A program made the translations under genes and the position numbers. Below, one piece after another: positions 15,919 through 24,938 of a DNA stretch of 64,000 bases. The stretch is from Argonema galeatum A003/A1. Lineage in GTDB: Bacteria > Cyanobacteriota > Cyanobacteriia > Cyanobacteriales > Aerosakkonemataceae. The stretch spans positions 243,100 to 307,099 of the forward strand of contig NZ_JAIQZM010000001.1 in assembly GCF_023333595.1 (NCBI RefSeq), read 5' to 3'. The notes beneath the pieces were generated by a model, which did not search any database, was not told the DNA's origin, and saw nothing but the letters and a program-made list of their open reading frames with translations. Within the stretch, counting starts at the first letter, position 1; every line of letters starts with the position of its first letter.

Positions 15919-17706
15919 ATGCGAAGTCATTATTGCGGCCAAATCCGAAGCTCCCATGTGGGAGAGACTGTTACCCTTTGTGGTTGGGTAGACCGTCGCC
16001 GCGATCACGGGGGCGTGATTTTCTTGGATTTGCGCGATCGCTCCGGCATTGTCCAAATTGTCAGCGACCCAGTACGCACCCCAGGCTCCTACGAACAAGC
16101 CGAAAAGCTACGTAATGAGTATGTTGTAAAAATTACTGGTCGCGTCACCCCACGTCCAGAAGAATCCCTCAACCCCAAATTGCCTACTGGCGAGATTGAA
16201 ATTTACGCAGATCGAATCGAACTGCTAAATCAGGTACACAAACAGCTGCCTTTCCAGGTGTCAGCGGGTGAAAATGAGCCGGTGCGGGAAGAGTTGCGGC
16301 TGAGATATCGGTATTTGGATTTGCGGCGCGATCGTATGACCGCCAATCTGCAACTGCGCCACAATGTTGTTAAAGCCATTCGCCGCTTCTTAGAAGACGA
16401 GCAAGACTTCATCGAAGTTGAAACGCCAATTCTGACTCGCTCCACACCAGAAGGCGCACGGGATTACCTCGTACCCAGCCGCGTCAATCCCGGTGAATGG
16501 TTTGCCTTACCACAATCGCCGCAATTATTCAAGCAATTGCTGATGGTTTCTGGATTCGATCGCTACTATCAGATTGCGCGTTGTTTCCGCGATGAAGATT
16601 TACGCGCCGACAGACAACCAGAATTCACTCAATTGGACATGGAAATGAGCTTCATGTCTGTTGAAGAGATTCTCCATCTCAATGAAGAGTTAGTTTGTCA
16701 TGTTTTTAAGGCAGTTAAAGGTATTGAGTTGCCTAAACCTTTCCCCCGTCTAACTTACGCCGAAGCGATGGAACGTTACGGATGCGATAAACCGGACACC
16801 CGCTATGGCTTAGAGTTAGTGAATGTTGCCGATTTGTTCAAAGATTCTGGCTTCAAGGTGTTCTCAGGTGCGATCGCATCTGGAGGCGTCGTCAAAGTAT
16901 TACCCATTCCAGGTGGCAATGATGCTGTCTCGAACGTGCGGATAAAAGCAGGTGGCGACTTGTTCAAAGAAGCCGCAGAAGCTGGCGCTAAAGGTTTGGC
17001 TTATATCCGCGTCCGGGATAATGGCGAAATCGACACTATTGGCGCGATTAAAGATAACCTGAGTGAAGAAAAAAAACAGGAATTATTGAATCGCACAGGT
17101 GCAAAACCCGGACATCTTTTATTATTTGCTGCTGATTCAGTAGCCGTCGTCAATAAAACACTCGATCGACTCCGCCAAGTAGTTGCACAACAATTAGGAT
17201 TAATTGACCAAAACAAAATTAACTTGCTTTGGGTAACAGATTTCCCCATGTTTGAATGGAATGCAGACGAGAAGCGACTAGAAGCATTGCACCACCCCTT
17301 CACAGCACCCCATCCCGACGATTTGAGCGACCTAAAAACCGCCAGAGCGCAAGCCTATGACATAATATTTAATGGCATAGAAATTGGCGGCGGAAGTCGG
17401 CGTATTTATCAGCGCGATGTTCAAGAACAAGTGTTTGAACATATTGGTTTAACTCCAGAAGAAGCACGCAATAAATTTGGTTTCTTGCTGGACGCATTTG
17501 AATATGGAACACCGCCTCATGGTGGAATTGCCTACGGTTTAGACCGCTGGGTAATGCTGTTAGCTGGTGAAGAGTCAATTCGCGATGTGATTGCATTTCC
17601 GAAGACACAGCAGGCGAGTTGCTTGCTGACAGGTGCGCCAGCTAGTGTCGATGTGAAACAGTTGAAGGAATTGCAGGTGCAATCAACTTATAAGCCGAAG
17701 GCTTAA
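15919..17706 (+). CDS. aspS: Aspartyl-tRNA synthetase
   Basis: 595 residues, the bacterial length with the inserted GAD domain. The N-terminal OB fold ([20 protein letters not shown]) is followed by class II motif 2 ([20 protein letters not shown]) and motif 3 ([18 protein letters not shown]). It charges tRNA-Asp; whether it also charges tRNA-Asn cannot be decided here. Monocistronic, followed by an inverted repeat. Confidence 0.97.
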   Translation: MRSHYCGQIRSSHVGETVTLCGWVDRRRDHGGVIFLDLRDRSGIVQIVSDPVRTPGSYEQAEKLRNEYVVKITGRVTPRPEESLNPKLPTGEIEIYADRIELLNQVHKQLPFQVSAGENEPVREELRLRYRYLDLRRDRMTANLQLRHNVVKAIRRFLEDEQDFIEVETPILTRSTPEGARDYLVPSRVNPGEWFALPQSPQLFKQLLMVSGFDRYYQIARCFRDEDLRADRQPEFTQLDMEMSFMSVEEILHLNEELVCHVFKAVKGIELPKPFPRLTYAEAMERYGCDKPDTRYGLELVNVADLFKDSGFKVFSGAIASGGVVKVLPIPGGNDAVSNVRIKAGGDLFKEAAEAGAKGLAYIRVRDNGEIDTIGAIKDNLSEEKKQELLNRTGAKPGHLLLFAADSVAVVNKTLDRLRQVVAQQLGLIDQNKINLLWVTDFPMFEWNADEKRLEALHHPFTAPHPDDLSDLKTARAQAYDIIFNGIEIGGGSRRIYQRDVQEQVFEHIGLTPEEARNKFGFLLDAFEYGTPPHGGIAYGLDRWVMLLAGEESIRDVIAFPKTQQASCLLTGAPASVDVKQLKELQVQSTYKPKA

Positions 17707-17713
17707 TTCCGAA

Positions 17714-17832
17714 AATTATAGGGTCTTTCGGAATTATTATACCAATGTTCATTATGAACATTTTTGTAGGGACACGGCATCATTAAAATTTTCATAAAAC
17801 CGACAATATTTATGATGCCGTGTCCCTACAGT
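17714..17832 (+). repeat. Dispersed repeat with 19-bp inverted arms
   Basis: 17714-17795 is repeated in inverted orientation at 20461-20535 (shared gtagggacacggcat core). In this copy tgtagggacacggcatcat (17765-17783) pairs perfectly with 17812-17830. No T-run follows, so it is a repeat rather than a classical terminator. Confidence 0.7.
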
Positions 17833-17918
17833 TTATCCGACCCGAAATAACCAAATTATAATGGTAATTGGTGATATCTTTTCGGCAATTACCTACTACC
17901 TATTAGCAGGAGGTCAAC

Positions 17919-18629
17919 ATGACCGAAATAGTCGAAATAGCCGAACCTGTAGAATTGCCTACTTCCTTACCAGATCGTACACAATTACCAGAATCGGATG
18001 GAAATTTTGTGAAAAACTTTCAAGAACCACCACAGGCAGATCTCTTAACTGATTCCATTACTCCTATTTTACTGCAACGTCATCCAGACAGTCAATATTG
18101 TATAGGTAGAGATTCCGGAATTTATTGGCGAATCACAGAACCACCAGAAAAAGGTTGCAAAGCACCGGATTGGTTTTACGTCCCAAATGTACCACCAATG
18201 TTAAACGGTCAATATCGCCGTTATTATGTTTTATTGCAGGAAACTTTAGCGCCATTAATTATATTAGAATTTGTTTCGGGAGATGGTTCAGAAGAACGAG
18301 ATACTACTCGTTATGAAGGCAAATTTTGGGTTTATGAAAAAGCAATTCGAGTTCCATTTTATGGTATTTATGATGTAGTTAACGAAAAAGTGGAAGTTTA
18401 TGATTTGGTAGCTGGAAGCTATCAGTTAAAGTCGCCTAACGATCGCGGTCATTATCCGATCGAACCTTTAGGAGTAGAACTCGGTATTTGGCATGGAAGA
18501 TATCAAAATATGGAATCTCCCTGGCTGCGTTGGTGGGATGCACAAGGAAATCTTTTGTTAACAGCAGAAGAACGCGCTGAAAGATTAGCTGCACAATTAA
18601 GAGCTTTAGGTGTTGAACCGGAGGTATAA
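17919..18629 (+). CDS. Uma2-family (DUF820) putative nuclease
   Basis: 236 residues with the PD-(D/E)XK-like core of this cyanobacteria-expanded family: QYCIGRDSGIYWR, LIILEFVSGDGSEERD and FWVYEKAIRVPFYGIYD. The C-terminal helix ends AERLAAQLRALGVEPE. Members are abundant in cyanobacteria and their role is unproven. A GGAGG site precedes the ATG. Two bases separate it from its paralogue. Confidence 0.85.
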   Translation: MTEIVEIAEPVELPTSLPDRTQLPESDGNFVKNFQEPPQADLLTDSITPILLQRHPDSQYCIGRDSGIYWRITEPPEKGCKAPDWFYVPNVPPMLNGQYRRYYVLLQETLAPLIILEFVSGDGSEERDTTRYEGKFWVYEKAIRVPFYGIYDVVNEKVEVYDLVAGSYQLKSPNDRGHYPIEPLGVELGIWHGRYQNMESPWLRWWDAQGNLLLTAEERAERLAAQLRALGVEPEV

Positions 18630-18631
18630 AT

Positions 18632-19420
18632 ATGACTGCTACTTTTACTAAAGCGATCGATCTTAATTCTACTTTACCAGATCATACTCAGTTACCAGAG
18701 TCGGACGGTACGTTTGTGAAAAATTTTCAGGAGCATCCACAAAGTATTTTACTAACAGATTCGATCACACCTGTATTGCAGCAGTTGCATCCAGACGGAC
18801 AATATTGCATTGGTCAAGATAGCGGTATTTATTGGCGTTTAGCCAATCCACTGGAAAGAGGCGCAGAAGCACCAGATTGGTTTTACGTGCCAAATGTACC
18901 ACCCAATTTGGATGGTCAATACCGACGTTCTTATGTTCTTTGGCAAGAATATGTCGCACCTTCAATTGTATTGGAATTTGTTTCTGGTGATGGTTCAGAA
19001 GAAAGAGATTCAACTCCTATCACTGGGAAATTTTGGGTTTACGAACAAGCGATTCGCGTTCCTTTTTATGGCATTTACGAGGTGAATAGAGCTAGGGTTG
19101 AAGTATATAAATTGTTGTCAGGAAAATATCATTTAGTAACGGCAAATGAGCAAGGGAGATTTCCCATTGATCTTCTAGGTTTGGAGTTAGGAATTTGGCG
19201 AGGAAGATATCAAAATCAGGACTTACCTTGGCTGCGTTGGTGGGATGCTGAGGGTAATTTGTTGTTGGCTGGTAGCGAAAGAGCAGAATTGGAACGTCAG
19301 GAAAAAGAATTAGCTCAACAGGAGGCTAAGGAAGAACGACAACGTGCTGAAGAGGAACGACAACGTGCTGATCGATTAGCCGCACAGTTAAGAGCTTTGG
19401 GAATTGAGCCAGAAGCTTGA
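18632..19420 (+). CDS. Uma2-family (DUF820) putative nuclease, tandem paralogue
   Basis: 262 residues, clearly related to the preceding protein along its length (IVLEFVSGDGSEERD, FWVYEQAIRVPFYGIYE), with an extra Glu/Arg-rich coiled segment near 222-250 (EERQRAEEERQRADRLAAQL). Same operon, with GGAGG in the overlap region. A recent tandem duplication followed by divergence. Confidence 0.85.
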   Translation: MTATFTKAIDLNSTLPDHTQLPESDGTFVKNFQEHPQSILLTDSITPVLQQLHPDGQYCIGQDSGIYWRLANPLERGAEAPDWFYVPNVPPNLDGQYRRSYVLWQEYVAPSIVLEFVSGDGSEERDSTPITGKFWVYEQAIRVPFYGIYEVNRARVEVYKLLSGKYHLVTANEQGRFPIDLLGLELGIWRGRYQNQDLPWLRWWDAEGNLLLAGSERAELERQEKELAQQEAKEERQRAEEERQRADRLAAQLRALGIEPEA

Positions 19421-19641
19421 GTTTGAAAATTAGTGCGATCGCTCTTTGATAATATGGTGAAAGTGCGATCGCCGAAATGATTGTGAATATCTACCCACAA
19501 TTGTATATAGCGGCTTGCGCTTGGATGAGATACAGCCCAGAAACCGGGTTTCTTTGTACCACACTCGCCTGAAAGCTGCTGTAAGATAAAATATAATATG
19601 TTAAAATAGGAAAATTAACAATTCCGTCGATCTTATTAAAA

Positions 19642-19860
19642 ATGTCTCGTAATTTCACAGCAATAGTTTATTGGGAAGAAGATGTATATGTTGCTCAATG
19701 TCCTAAAGTGGGGACTGCTAGCCAAGGAGAAATGATTGAAGAAGCGATCGCCAATCTCAAAGAAGCCACAGAACTATATCTAGAAGAATTCCCTGAATAT
19801 AGAGCCGAAATAGTGTTGTGGGATGCGGTAGTAGGAGATGGAATTGGAGAGGATTGTTAA
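19642..19860 (+). CDS. HicB-like antitoxin
   Basis: 72 residues: FTAIVYWEEDVYVAQCPKVG, then AIANLKEATELYLEEFPEY, the partial RNase-H-like HicB fold. No HicA is adjacent. The TAA at 19858-19860 is followed in the same frame by 66 more sense codons. Confidence 0.8.
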   Translation: MSRNFTAIVYWEEDVYVAQCPKVGTASQGEMIEEAIANLKEATELYLEEFPEYRAEIVLWDAVVGDGIGEDC

Positions 19861-20061
19861 AATAATTTTATCATTGAACCAAGTCAAACACCACCTGACG
19901 ATCGTCCAGAACATGATTGGCGCGATCCTTCTAAACCCTGGAATCCTGAAGATGACAGCGTTGTGGAAGGGTGGCGAAGACGTGCAGATGGAACGTGGGA
20001 GCGCGTGGATACCGAGTTAGAGCCTGATACTGATATTGAATTAAATAATAATGGAGGATAG
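19861..20061 (+). pseudogene. In-frame coding-like stretch without a start
   Basis: Directly after the HicB stop the same frame continues with PDDRPEHDWRDPSKPWNPED and VEGWRRRADGTWERVDTELE to a TAG. It has protein-like bias but no ATG, GTG or TTG. It may be a gene whose start was lost by a frameshift (an ATG at 19838 in another frame reads MELERIVK), or an extension reached by readthrough. Not recognised. Confidence 0.35.
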
Positions 20062-20062
20062 T

Positions 20063-20338
20063 ATGCAATCAATTTTGTGTCAAGAATTGATAGAGTTTGA
20101 CGCTTTATCCCGTTATCATGCTGAAGATATTCAGCGCCTATTGGCTGAAGTTGAGGTAGCTACTCAATATACAGTAGTGGTTTTGAAAAATGCTCACTAC
20201 CTGACTACTAAAGCTTTTGGAATTCTTTACGAATACCTGCAAAAACAACCCTCTAAGGATGTGGTTTTTATTCTTGTATCTAGCGATAGGTCACGAATTT
20301 TTCCACCACTACTAGAATATGTAAAGTTGGCAGGGTAG
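20063..20338 (+). CDS. Small protein, possibly STAS-like
   Basis: 91 residues from the ATG at 20063, chosen because GGAGG sits 5 nt upstream (20053-20057). VATQYTVVVLKNAHYLTTKA then KQPSKDVVFILVSSDRSRIF and LEYVKLAG look like alternating strand-helix units reminiscent of STAS anti-sigma antagonists, but key residues cannot be matched. Function uncertain. Confidence 0.5.
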   Translation: MQSILCQELIEFDALSRYHAEDIQRLLAEVEVATQYTVVVLKNAHYLTTKAFGILYEYLQKQPSKDVVFILVSSDRSRIFPPLLEYVKLAG

Positions 20339-20718
20339 GAAAAGCCGTATTTTCGGTAAGAATGAGAGAGGCGATCGCTCTTGGGGATGAGGTGAAAAAG
20401 GATTCTTTCGGATCGAATATGCTGTAGTAGCACAGCTCATCAATATGTCGGTCATACCAAGATTTTAATTATGCCGTGCCCCTACAAAATGAACAGGAAT
20501 GAACATTAGCATAAGAATTCCGAAAAACCCTGAAAAAGCGATCGCCTATTCCTAAAAAGTTTGTGGATAGAGAAGCGATCGTGCGGCAGTAAAGTAAGAG
20601 CGATCGCTTATACGCAGAGATCCCCCCAAACCCCTTTTAAAGGGGGGCTAAGAGAAATAAAAAGCGATCGCGTAGCGTGCCATAGGCATTCGATCTTGGG
20701 GATGAGGTAAAATGATAT
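20339..20718. repeat. Repeat-rich spacer
   Basis: 380 bp without a credible gene. It contains the inverted copy of the 17.7-kb repeat (20461-20535), many GCGATCGC sites, a palindrome built on cccccaaaccccttttaaag (20623-20650), and a small dispersed repeat (cgtagcgtgccataggc) near 20672. Confidence 0.6.
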
Positions 20719-21102
20719 CTATAGCCTTGCTGGGAAACACTCCTTGTATTGGTAGCTCCATTCCATTCCTTGCCGCTGACATCCATATTCTGTTGTCGGC
20801 ATACACATCCCTATATCGTTACGCCAATTTCCTCCATAAGCAGCGCAATTAAGCATTGCATTGTTTCTTCCCCATTCAGAGTGAATACCTTGATTCATTT
20901 GAGGAGACATTCCATATCTTGTACAGTCAACTCCCCCACGACTAACTAGCATTGCTGCGAAGGAATTGACGGGAGCCTTTTCACATAGGGAACGGTAATA
21001 ATCGGCATTGGATTGACCTAAAGCTATTTGTGCTGGGATAACCCCCAATGTGACAGAAGTAAATATTCCGAATCCTGCTAATGCTAAAGGTTTTGTCTTC
21101 AT
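20719..21102 (-). CDS. Cysteine-rich secreted protein
   Basis: 127 residues with a signal peptide (MKTKPLALAGFGIFTSVTLG, cleavage probably after ALGQ near 30). The mature part has six Cys spaced for disulfides (CEKAP, VDCTRYG, LNCAAYGGNW, MCMPTTEYGCQRQGMEW, KECFPARL). Exported to periplasm or outside. Family not recognised. Confidence 0.65.
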   Translation of the reverse strand: MKTKPLALAGFGIFTSVTLGVIPAQIALGQSNADYYRSLCEKAPVNSFAAMLVSRGGVDCTRYGMSPQMNQGIHSEWGRNNAMLNCAAYGGNWRNDIGMCMPTTEYGCQRQGMEWSYQYKECFPARL

Positions 21103-21174
21103 TTGATTTCAAGTTCTAAGGGTTAGGTTGAATAATAATTTATATAATTTTTCCACAAGCAACTAAGTTTGTCA

Positions 21175-21318
21175 GTCGGAAAATGCCGGATTTTGTAGGC
21201 AATAAGACAATTTGTGACTATCTAGCTATGTCGGAACAAATCGGAAAATGTCGGAAAATGTCGGGTTAGATCGGAAATTGTCGGATATAATAGGCAAAAT
21301 ATCCGGCATCTATCCGAC
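21175..21318 (+). promoter_or_regulatory. Array of tcgga/tccga-type direct repeats before the NB-ARC gene
   Basis: At least seven copies of a short motif (cggaaaatg or cggaaattg flavoured, each starting tcgg) lie between 21175 and 21293, including three at about 21229-21266, and end close to the ATG at 21321. Such iterated sites look like an operator for a cooperatively binding protein. Inference only. Confidence 0.5.
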
Positions 21319-21320
21319 CT

Positions 21321-22724
21321 ATGGACGTTAACGAAGTGTTAAAATTTGCCGACGAGATAGTTTTTAACAATACTGGAAAACACTTAGACGATCTGGAACA
21401 ATCCATATTACGCGGGGTTTGGCAAGGTCATAAATACTCAAAAATTGCAGAAGAATCTCACCGTACTGAGAGTCATGTCAGGGATGTTGCTTCTGAATTA
21501 TGGAAGCTCCTCTCAGATAAATTAGGAGAAGATCTAACTAAATCAAATTTTCGAGCGACAATTGAGAGGTGGCGATTCTCCATTGTTTCATCAAATTATA
21601 GTAAAAATTTTGTAGAAATTAATAACGTTAAAGTCTGTGGAGAGGCTTTGCAATCTCCAAAAGTTCCACAAGATCGATCACACGACGTTAGAAACCCGGT
21701 TTCTCCAAGAAACCGGGTTTCTGTAGATAATGCACCTGATGTCTCCTCTTTCTACGGACGCGCTGAGGAACTGAATATACTAAAAAAATGGATAGTGGAA
21801 GAACGCTGTCGCCTCGTCGCAATTGTTGGAATCAGCGGTATTGGCAAAACCGCTCTTGCTGTAAAATTATTAGAGCGAATACAAGATAAATTTGAGTATG
21901 TAATTTGGCAAAGTCTTCGCTATTCCCCATCCCTAGAAGCAATTCTGAGAAACCTAATTCAATTTCTGTCCGATCGAAGCGAAACAGATTTACCAGTCAG
22001 CATCGCCGATCGACTATCGCTGCTGATGGAATATTTGCGAAAATCTCGCTGTCTCATAATACTAGATGATGTGCAAATGGTTCTAAGTAGCGGACAGCTA
22101 GCTGGTAACTACAAATCTGGATATGAAGATTATGGCGAATTCTTCAGAACTGTAGCCGAATTTTCCCATAACAGTTGCTTGGTGATGAACAGTTGGGAAC
22201 CACCTAGAGAAATTTTACCATTAAAAGGCGACACTGCACCTATTCGGTCGTTACAGCTGAATGGATTGGGTTTAGCGGCGGTGGAAATCCTCAGAGAACA
22301 AGGTTTAGTTGAAGAGGATAAATGGGAATACCTGATCGACGCCTATGCAGGTAATCCATTATGGCTAAAAATAGTTGCCACAATGATACAAGAGTTATTT
22401 AGGGGCAAAGTATCTGAATTTCTCAAATACGATACCCTGGTTTTGAATGAAGATTTGAAAGCTATATTACATCAGCAGTTTAATCGCCTATCAGAATTAG
22501 AGAAACAGGTAATTTCCCGCATAGGAAATGAATCGGTGCCTGTTTCAATTTACCAATTGCTAGAAAATATGCAATTATCGCCTTCAGAGTTGTTCAATGG
22601 GATACAATCTTTGGGAAGACGATCGCTAATTGAAAAAAAGGAACAAAGCAATGAAACGCTGTTCGCAGTTCAACCAGTCGTGAGACAATATGTGAAAACC
22701 CAATATGCTGGCAATGATGGATGA
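21321..22724 (+). CDS. NB-ARC STAND NTPase with N-terminal helix-turn-helix-like domain
   Basis: 467 residues. Residues 1-85 (QGHKYSKIAEESHRTESHVR) resemble the HTH-like domain that starts many cyanobacterial NB-ARC proteins. Residues 124-134 are encoded by a dispersed palindrome. The NTPase begins FYGRAEELNILKKWI, with P-loop GISGIGKTA (170-178), Walker B LIILDD (245-250) and the GNPLWLKI motif. The protein stops after the winged-helix segment (VQPVVRQYVKTQY) without the WD40 or TPR sensor commonly found C-terminal to it. Confidence 0.88.
   Translation: MDVNEVLKFADEIVFNNTGKHLDDLEQSILRGVWQGHKYSKIAEESHRTESHVRDVASELWKLLSDKLGEDLTKSNFRATIERWRFSIVSSNYSKNFVEINNVKVCGEALQSPKVPQDRSHDVRNPVSPRNRVSVDNAPDVSSFYGRAEELNILKKWIVEERCRLVAIVGISGIGKTALAVKLLERIQDKFEYVIWQSLRYSPSLEAILRNLIQFLSDRSETDLPVSIADRLSLLMEYLRKSRCLIILDDVQMVLSSGQLAGNYKSGYEDYGEFFRTVAEFSHNSCLVMNSWEPPREILPLKGDTAPIRSLQLNGLGLAAVEILREQGLVEEDKWEYLIDAYAGNPLWLKIVATMIQELFRGKVSEFLKYDTLVLNEDLKAILHQQFNRLSELEKQVISRIGNESVPVSIYQLLENMQLSPSELFNGIQSLGRRSLIEKKEQSNETLFAVQPVVRQYVKTQYAGNDG
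21690..21721 (+). repeat. aaacccggtttct palindrome inside a coding region
   Basis: agaaacccggtttct, a 2-bp-offset spacer and agaaaccgggtttct form a 32-bp palindrome at 21690-21721, the same as the centre of the MITE at 14921. It is translated in frame as RNPVSPRNRV in the linker between HTH and NTPase. Confidence 0.8.
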
Positions 22725-22779
22725 GAAGTAGAAGCAACTTCCAAGAATTGTCAGTTGCTTCGATTTCCCCGCTTAACTT

Positions 22780-23295
22780 TCACGCGGAAGTTCTAGCAAA
22801 TTCCCGATTCTGAAGTTGCCAAGCTTTCTCAGTCCAGACATTATTGGATAACAATCCGTTATACATTTTTAATTCAAACGGATGGGGGGGTTCGTCTGCA
22901 AACGGAGGTGAACCTTTATCGTGAGACTTAATTAAGCTGACTATCCAGGGTAGGAAGTCTAAAATTTCCTCTGGTAGTAAAGTTAACTCAAAATGCCAAC
23001 CTTGATTAAAGCCTCGACATTCTTGGCCCCATTGAGGTATCCTGATTCTACCAGCGCCCTTGTTAATTGCCACTCGAAGAATGAAGGGACGTTCGGGAAT
23101 TAAGTGATCGGGTGCTGTGTAAGCATAAATATTCACATAATTCAGTCGTTTACTGTTATCTAACCAAGACGCAGTAGGAAAATTACTACTATATGAATTC
23201 CCTGTGATTTTCACAGGCACTTTCATCGCCGCAGCGAAGAGGGAGTAGAACTCACGCCTTAGGGAGTCAACAATGCGTATTGCTTCTGGGGTCAT
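22780..23295 (-). CDS. Conserved-looking protein of unknown function
   Basis: 171 residues, no signal peptide or membrane span. It contains FYSLFAAAMKVPVKITGNSY near the start, then RIPQWGQECRGFNQGWHFEL and SHDKGSPPFADEPPHPFEL. Mixed alpha/beta with many aromatics. Not recognised. It lies upstream of rpsU on the same strand in no obvious operon. Confidence 0.6.
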   Translation of the reverse strand: MTPEAIRIVDSLRREFYSLFAAAMKVPVKITGNSYSSNFPTASWLDNSKRLNYVNIYAYTAPDHLIPERPFILRVAINKGAGRIRIPQWGQECRGFNQGWHFELTLLPEEILDFLPWIVSLIKSHDKGSPPFADEPPHPFELKMYNGLLSNNVWTEKAWQLQNREFARTSA

Positions 23296-23325
23296 GATTT
23301 CTACACCTCTTGAGAAAGAAAAGAT

Positions 23326-23514
23326 TTAGCGAGTTCTGTTAAACCGTCTCTTACGCCTTCTAGCAATAGCTTTGCGCTTGCGCTTTTCAGGAGGGGTTTC
23401 AAAGTGACGCTGGCGCTTTATATCTGAAAAAATCCCGGCTTTGGAGACTTGACGCTTAAATCGACGTAAAGCTGATTCAAGCCCTTCATTTTCCCCTACG
23501 ATTATTTGGGTCAT
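23326..23514 (-). CDS. rpsU: 30S ribosomal protein bS21
   Basis: 62 residues from [20 protein letters not shown], ending in the Arg/Lys-rich [19 protein letters not shown]. The start is the internal ATG at 23514, with aggag about 9 nt upstream; the longer frame upstream is not conserved. The gene follows rbp, as in other cyanobacteria where an RNA-binding protein gene and rpsU are linked. Confidence 0.92.
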   Translation of the reverse strand: MTQIIVGENEGLESALRRFKRQVSKAGIFSDIKRQRHFETPPEKRKRKAIARRRKRRFNRTR

Positions 23515-23880
23515 CCTGTCTACTCCTAAGCATGGGTAAATAGCTGGGTGGTTGCGATCGCTTAGCGTCAGCCTATAGCCTGACGGCGTAGCTTCCCTGA
23601 AGCGCATTCGCGTGGCGTGTGCGTTCTGCGATCGCTCAAGTGAATCAAACAGTTTGCATCGGGCAGAAGTAGAAGTCAGGGCGATTCCGTTCTCAAATGT
23701 AAAGGACAAAACCGATGGAGTTTCACGGCTGCTTAGAGATCTAAGTAGCACATTCAACCAAACAAATCCAGGGCGTTTAGAGCCTGTTCTGCGCTTTAAT
23801 CCAGTCATCACAGCTAAAAACTGAATGCCCGAACAGAACTTCACCCCATTAACTACTGTATAATCCCTTAGCTTAAAAGC
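23515..23880. repeat. rbp-rpsU spacer with small dispersed repeats
   Basis: 366 bp with no gene. 23555-23640 is a compact repeat run bounded by GCGATCGC sites with internal hairpins (cgtcagcctatagcctgacg). The spacer is long for this pair and may uncouple rpsU from rbp. Confidence 0.5.
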
Positions 23881-24222
23881 TTAATACCGTCTACCGCCGC
23901 CGCCGCCGCCGCCGCCGCCGCTATTAAACCTGCCCCGGCTATCTCCACCGCGTCCGCCGCCGCCGCCGCCACCTCTATCTTCACGGGGTTTGGCCTTATT
24001 AACTTTCAAGTTACGACCCATCCACTCAGCACCATCAAGAGCATCAATAGCAGCTGTTTCTTCAGCTTCATTTTCCATTTCCACAAAAGCAAAGCCCCGC
24101 ACGCGGCCAGTTTCCCGGTCAGTTGGCAGCTGAACCCGCTTTACCGTTCCATATTCAGCGAAGACATTGCTGATGTCCTCTTGTGTGACTTCGTAAGATA
24201 GGTTACCTACGTAGATTGACAT
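23881..24222 (-). CDS. Glycine-rich RNA-binding protein (RRM)
   Basis: 113 residues: one RRM with RNP2 [11 protein letters not shown] (2-12) and RNP1 RGFAFVEM (43-50), then a Gly/Arg-rich tail (two runs of Gly with RGGDSRGRF between). This matches cyanobacterial Rbp proteins, which are often cold-induced. Its linkage to rpsU is a known cyanobacterial arrangement. Confidence 0.95.
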   Translation of the reverse strand: MSIYVGNLSYEVTQEDISNVFAEYGTVKRVQLPTDRETGRVRGFAFVEMENEAEETAAIDALDGAEWMGRNLKVNKAKPREDRGGGGGGGRGGDSRGRFNSGGGGGGGGGRRY

Positions 24223-24623
24223 TGGTCTCTCCAGAATTTAGTGATGTAGAGATTTCGATCCGGAGAGGAGCTTATAAGCATCATAAACAAACACTACACC
24301 GAATTTATTTCTCAAGCAATATCTTAACACAGGATCTGTTACGGCTAGCTTTAATCAACTTTGCCTATATAAATTACAGCATAAAGCCAGAAACCGGAAC
24401 AACCGCAGGCACGGGGAAGTGTGTTGAAGACATTGCTAGTTTCGATCGTGGGAATTATACCGCCGCTAATTTCGGTGTGGGTGATGCGTAAAGCAGAAGA
24501 ACGGGCGGGCTCAAGGCTGAGAATTGCCATATAAAGAGCTTCGCTTACGCCATTGGTAATGCCCCCGCATCCGCCAGACCTCGAATACATTGGCGATCGC
24601 ACCTGTAAATTTAATGGAGGTTC
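24223..24623. other. rbp upstream region
   Basis: About 400 bp without a believable gene. The first 200 bp hold the promoter and leader of rbp, which in this family carry cold-regulated signals (known for the family, not demonstrated here). Nothing further recognised. Confidence 0.4.
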
Positions 24624-24826
24624 TGCTACATAAAACTGACACAAAGCTGGACATTAGGGTATAAACCTGAGCCGCTTGAAGTTTACGTCCTGTTTCGCAA
24701 GGGGGCATCGGAGCGGTTAACCCGAATCCGGGCTTCCACCGTTTAGCCAAGGTTGGCGTGCGGATAGTTCTCTAAATCGATCGAGGCGTTTAAATCTTGA
24801 TCGATCTCAAATCCACACTCATAACA
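24624..24826 (-). pseudogene. TnpB C-terminal remnant
   Basis: The minus strand reads CYECGFEIDQDLNASIDLEN, the second zinc-finger half and RuvC-III Asp of TnpB, followed by a typical variable C-terminus interrupted by stops and ending QLCVSFM. Only the last about 65 codons remain. Confidence 0.6.
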
Positions 24827-24875
24827 CTAGCATATCTGGAAATTGCCACTTTTTGGGTGACGCATTCTGGGATTA

Positions 24876-24913
24876 AAAACAAAAAATGGGAATGATGTTG
24901 ACCATCCCCATTT
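24876..24913 (-). terminator. Probable ftsH terminator
   Basis: Read on the minus strand, aaatgggga (24913-24905) pairs with ttcccattt (24892-24884), then a T-rich run follows. It lies 26 bp after the ftsH stop. Confidence 0.55.
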
Positions 24914-24938
24914 ACCCGTGCAAGCTAAAATGCCGGGA

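Noticed and set aside
23515..23844. Long N-terminal extension of rpsU
   Set aside because: bS21 is about 60 residues; the upstream frame runs through small repeats and is not conserved-looking.
24223..24623. Protein-coding frames on both strands upstream of rbp
   Set aside because: Short, mutually overlapping, biased like noncoding DNA; only the TnpB remnant further upstream has recognisable motifs.
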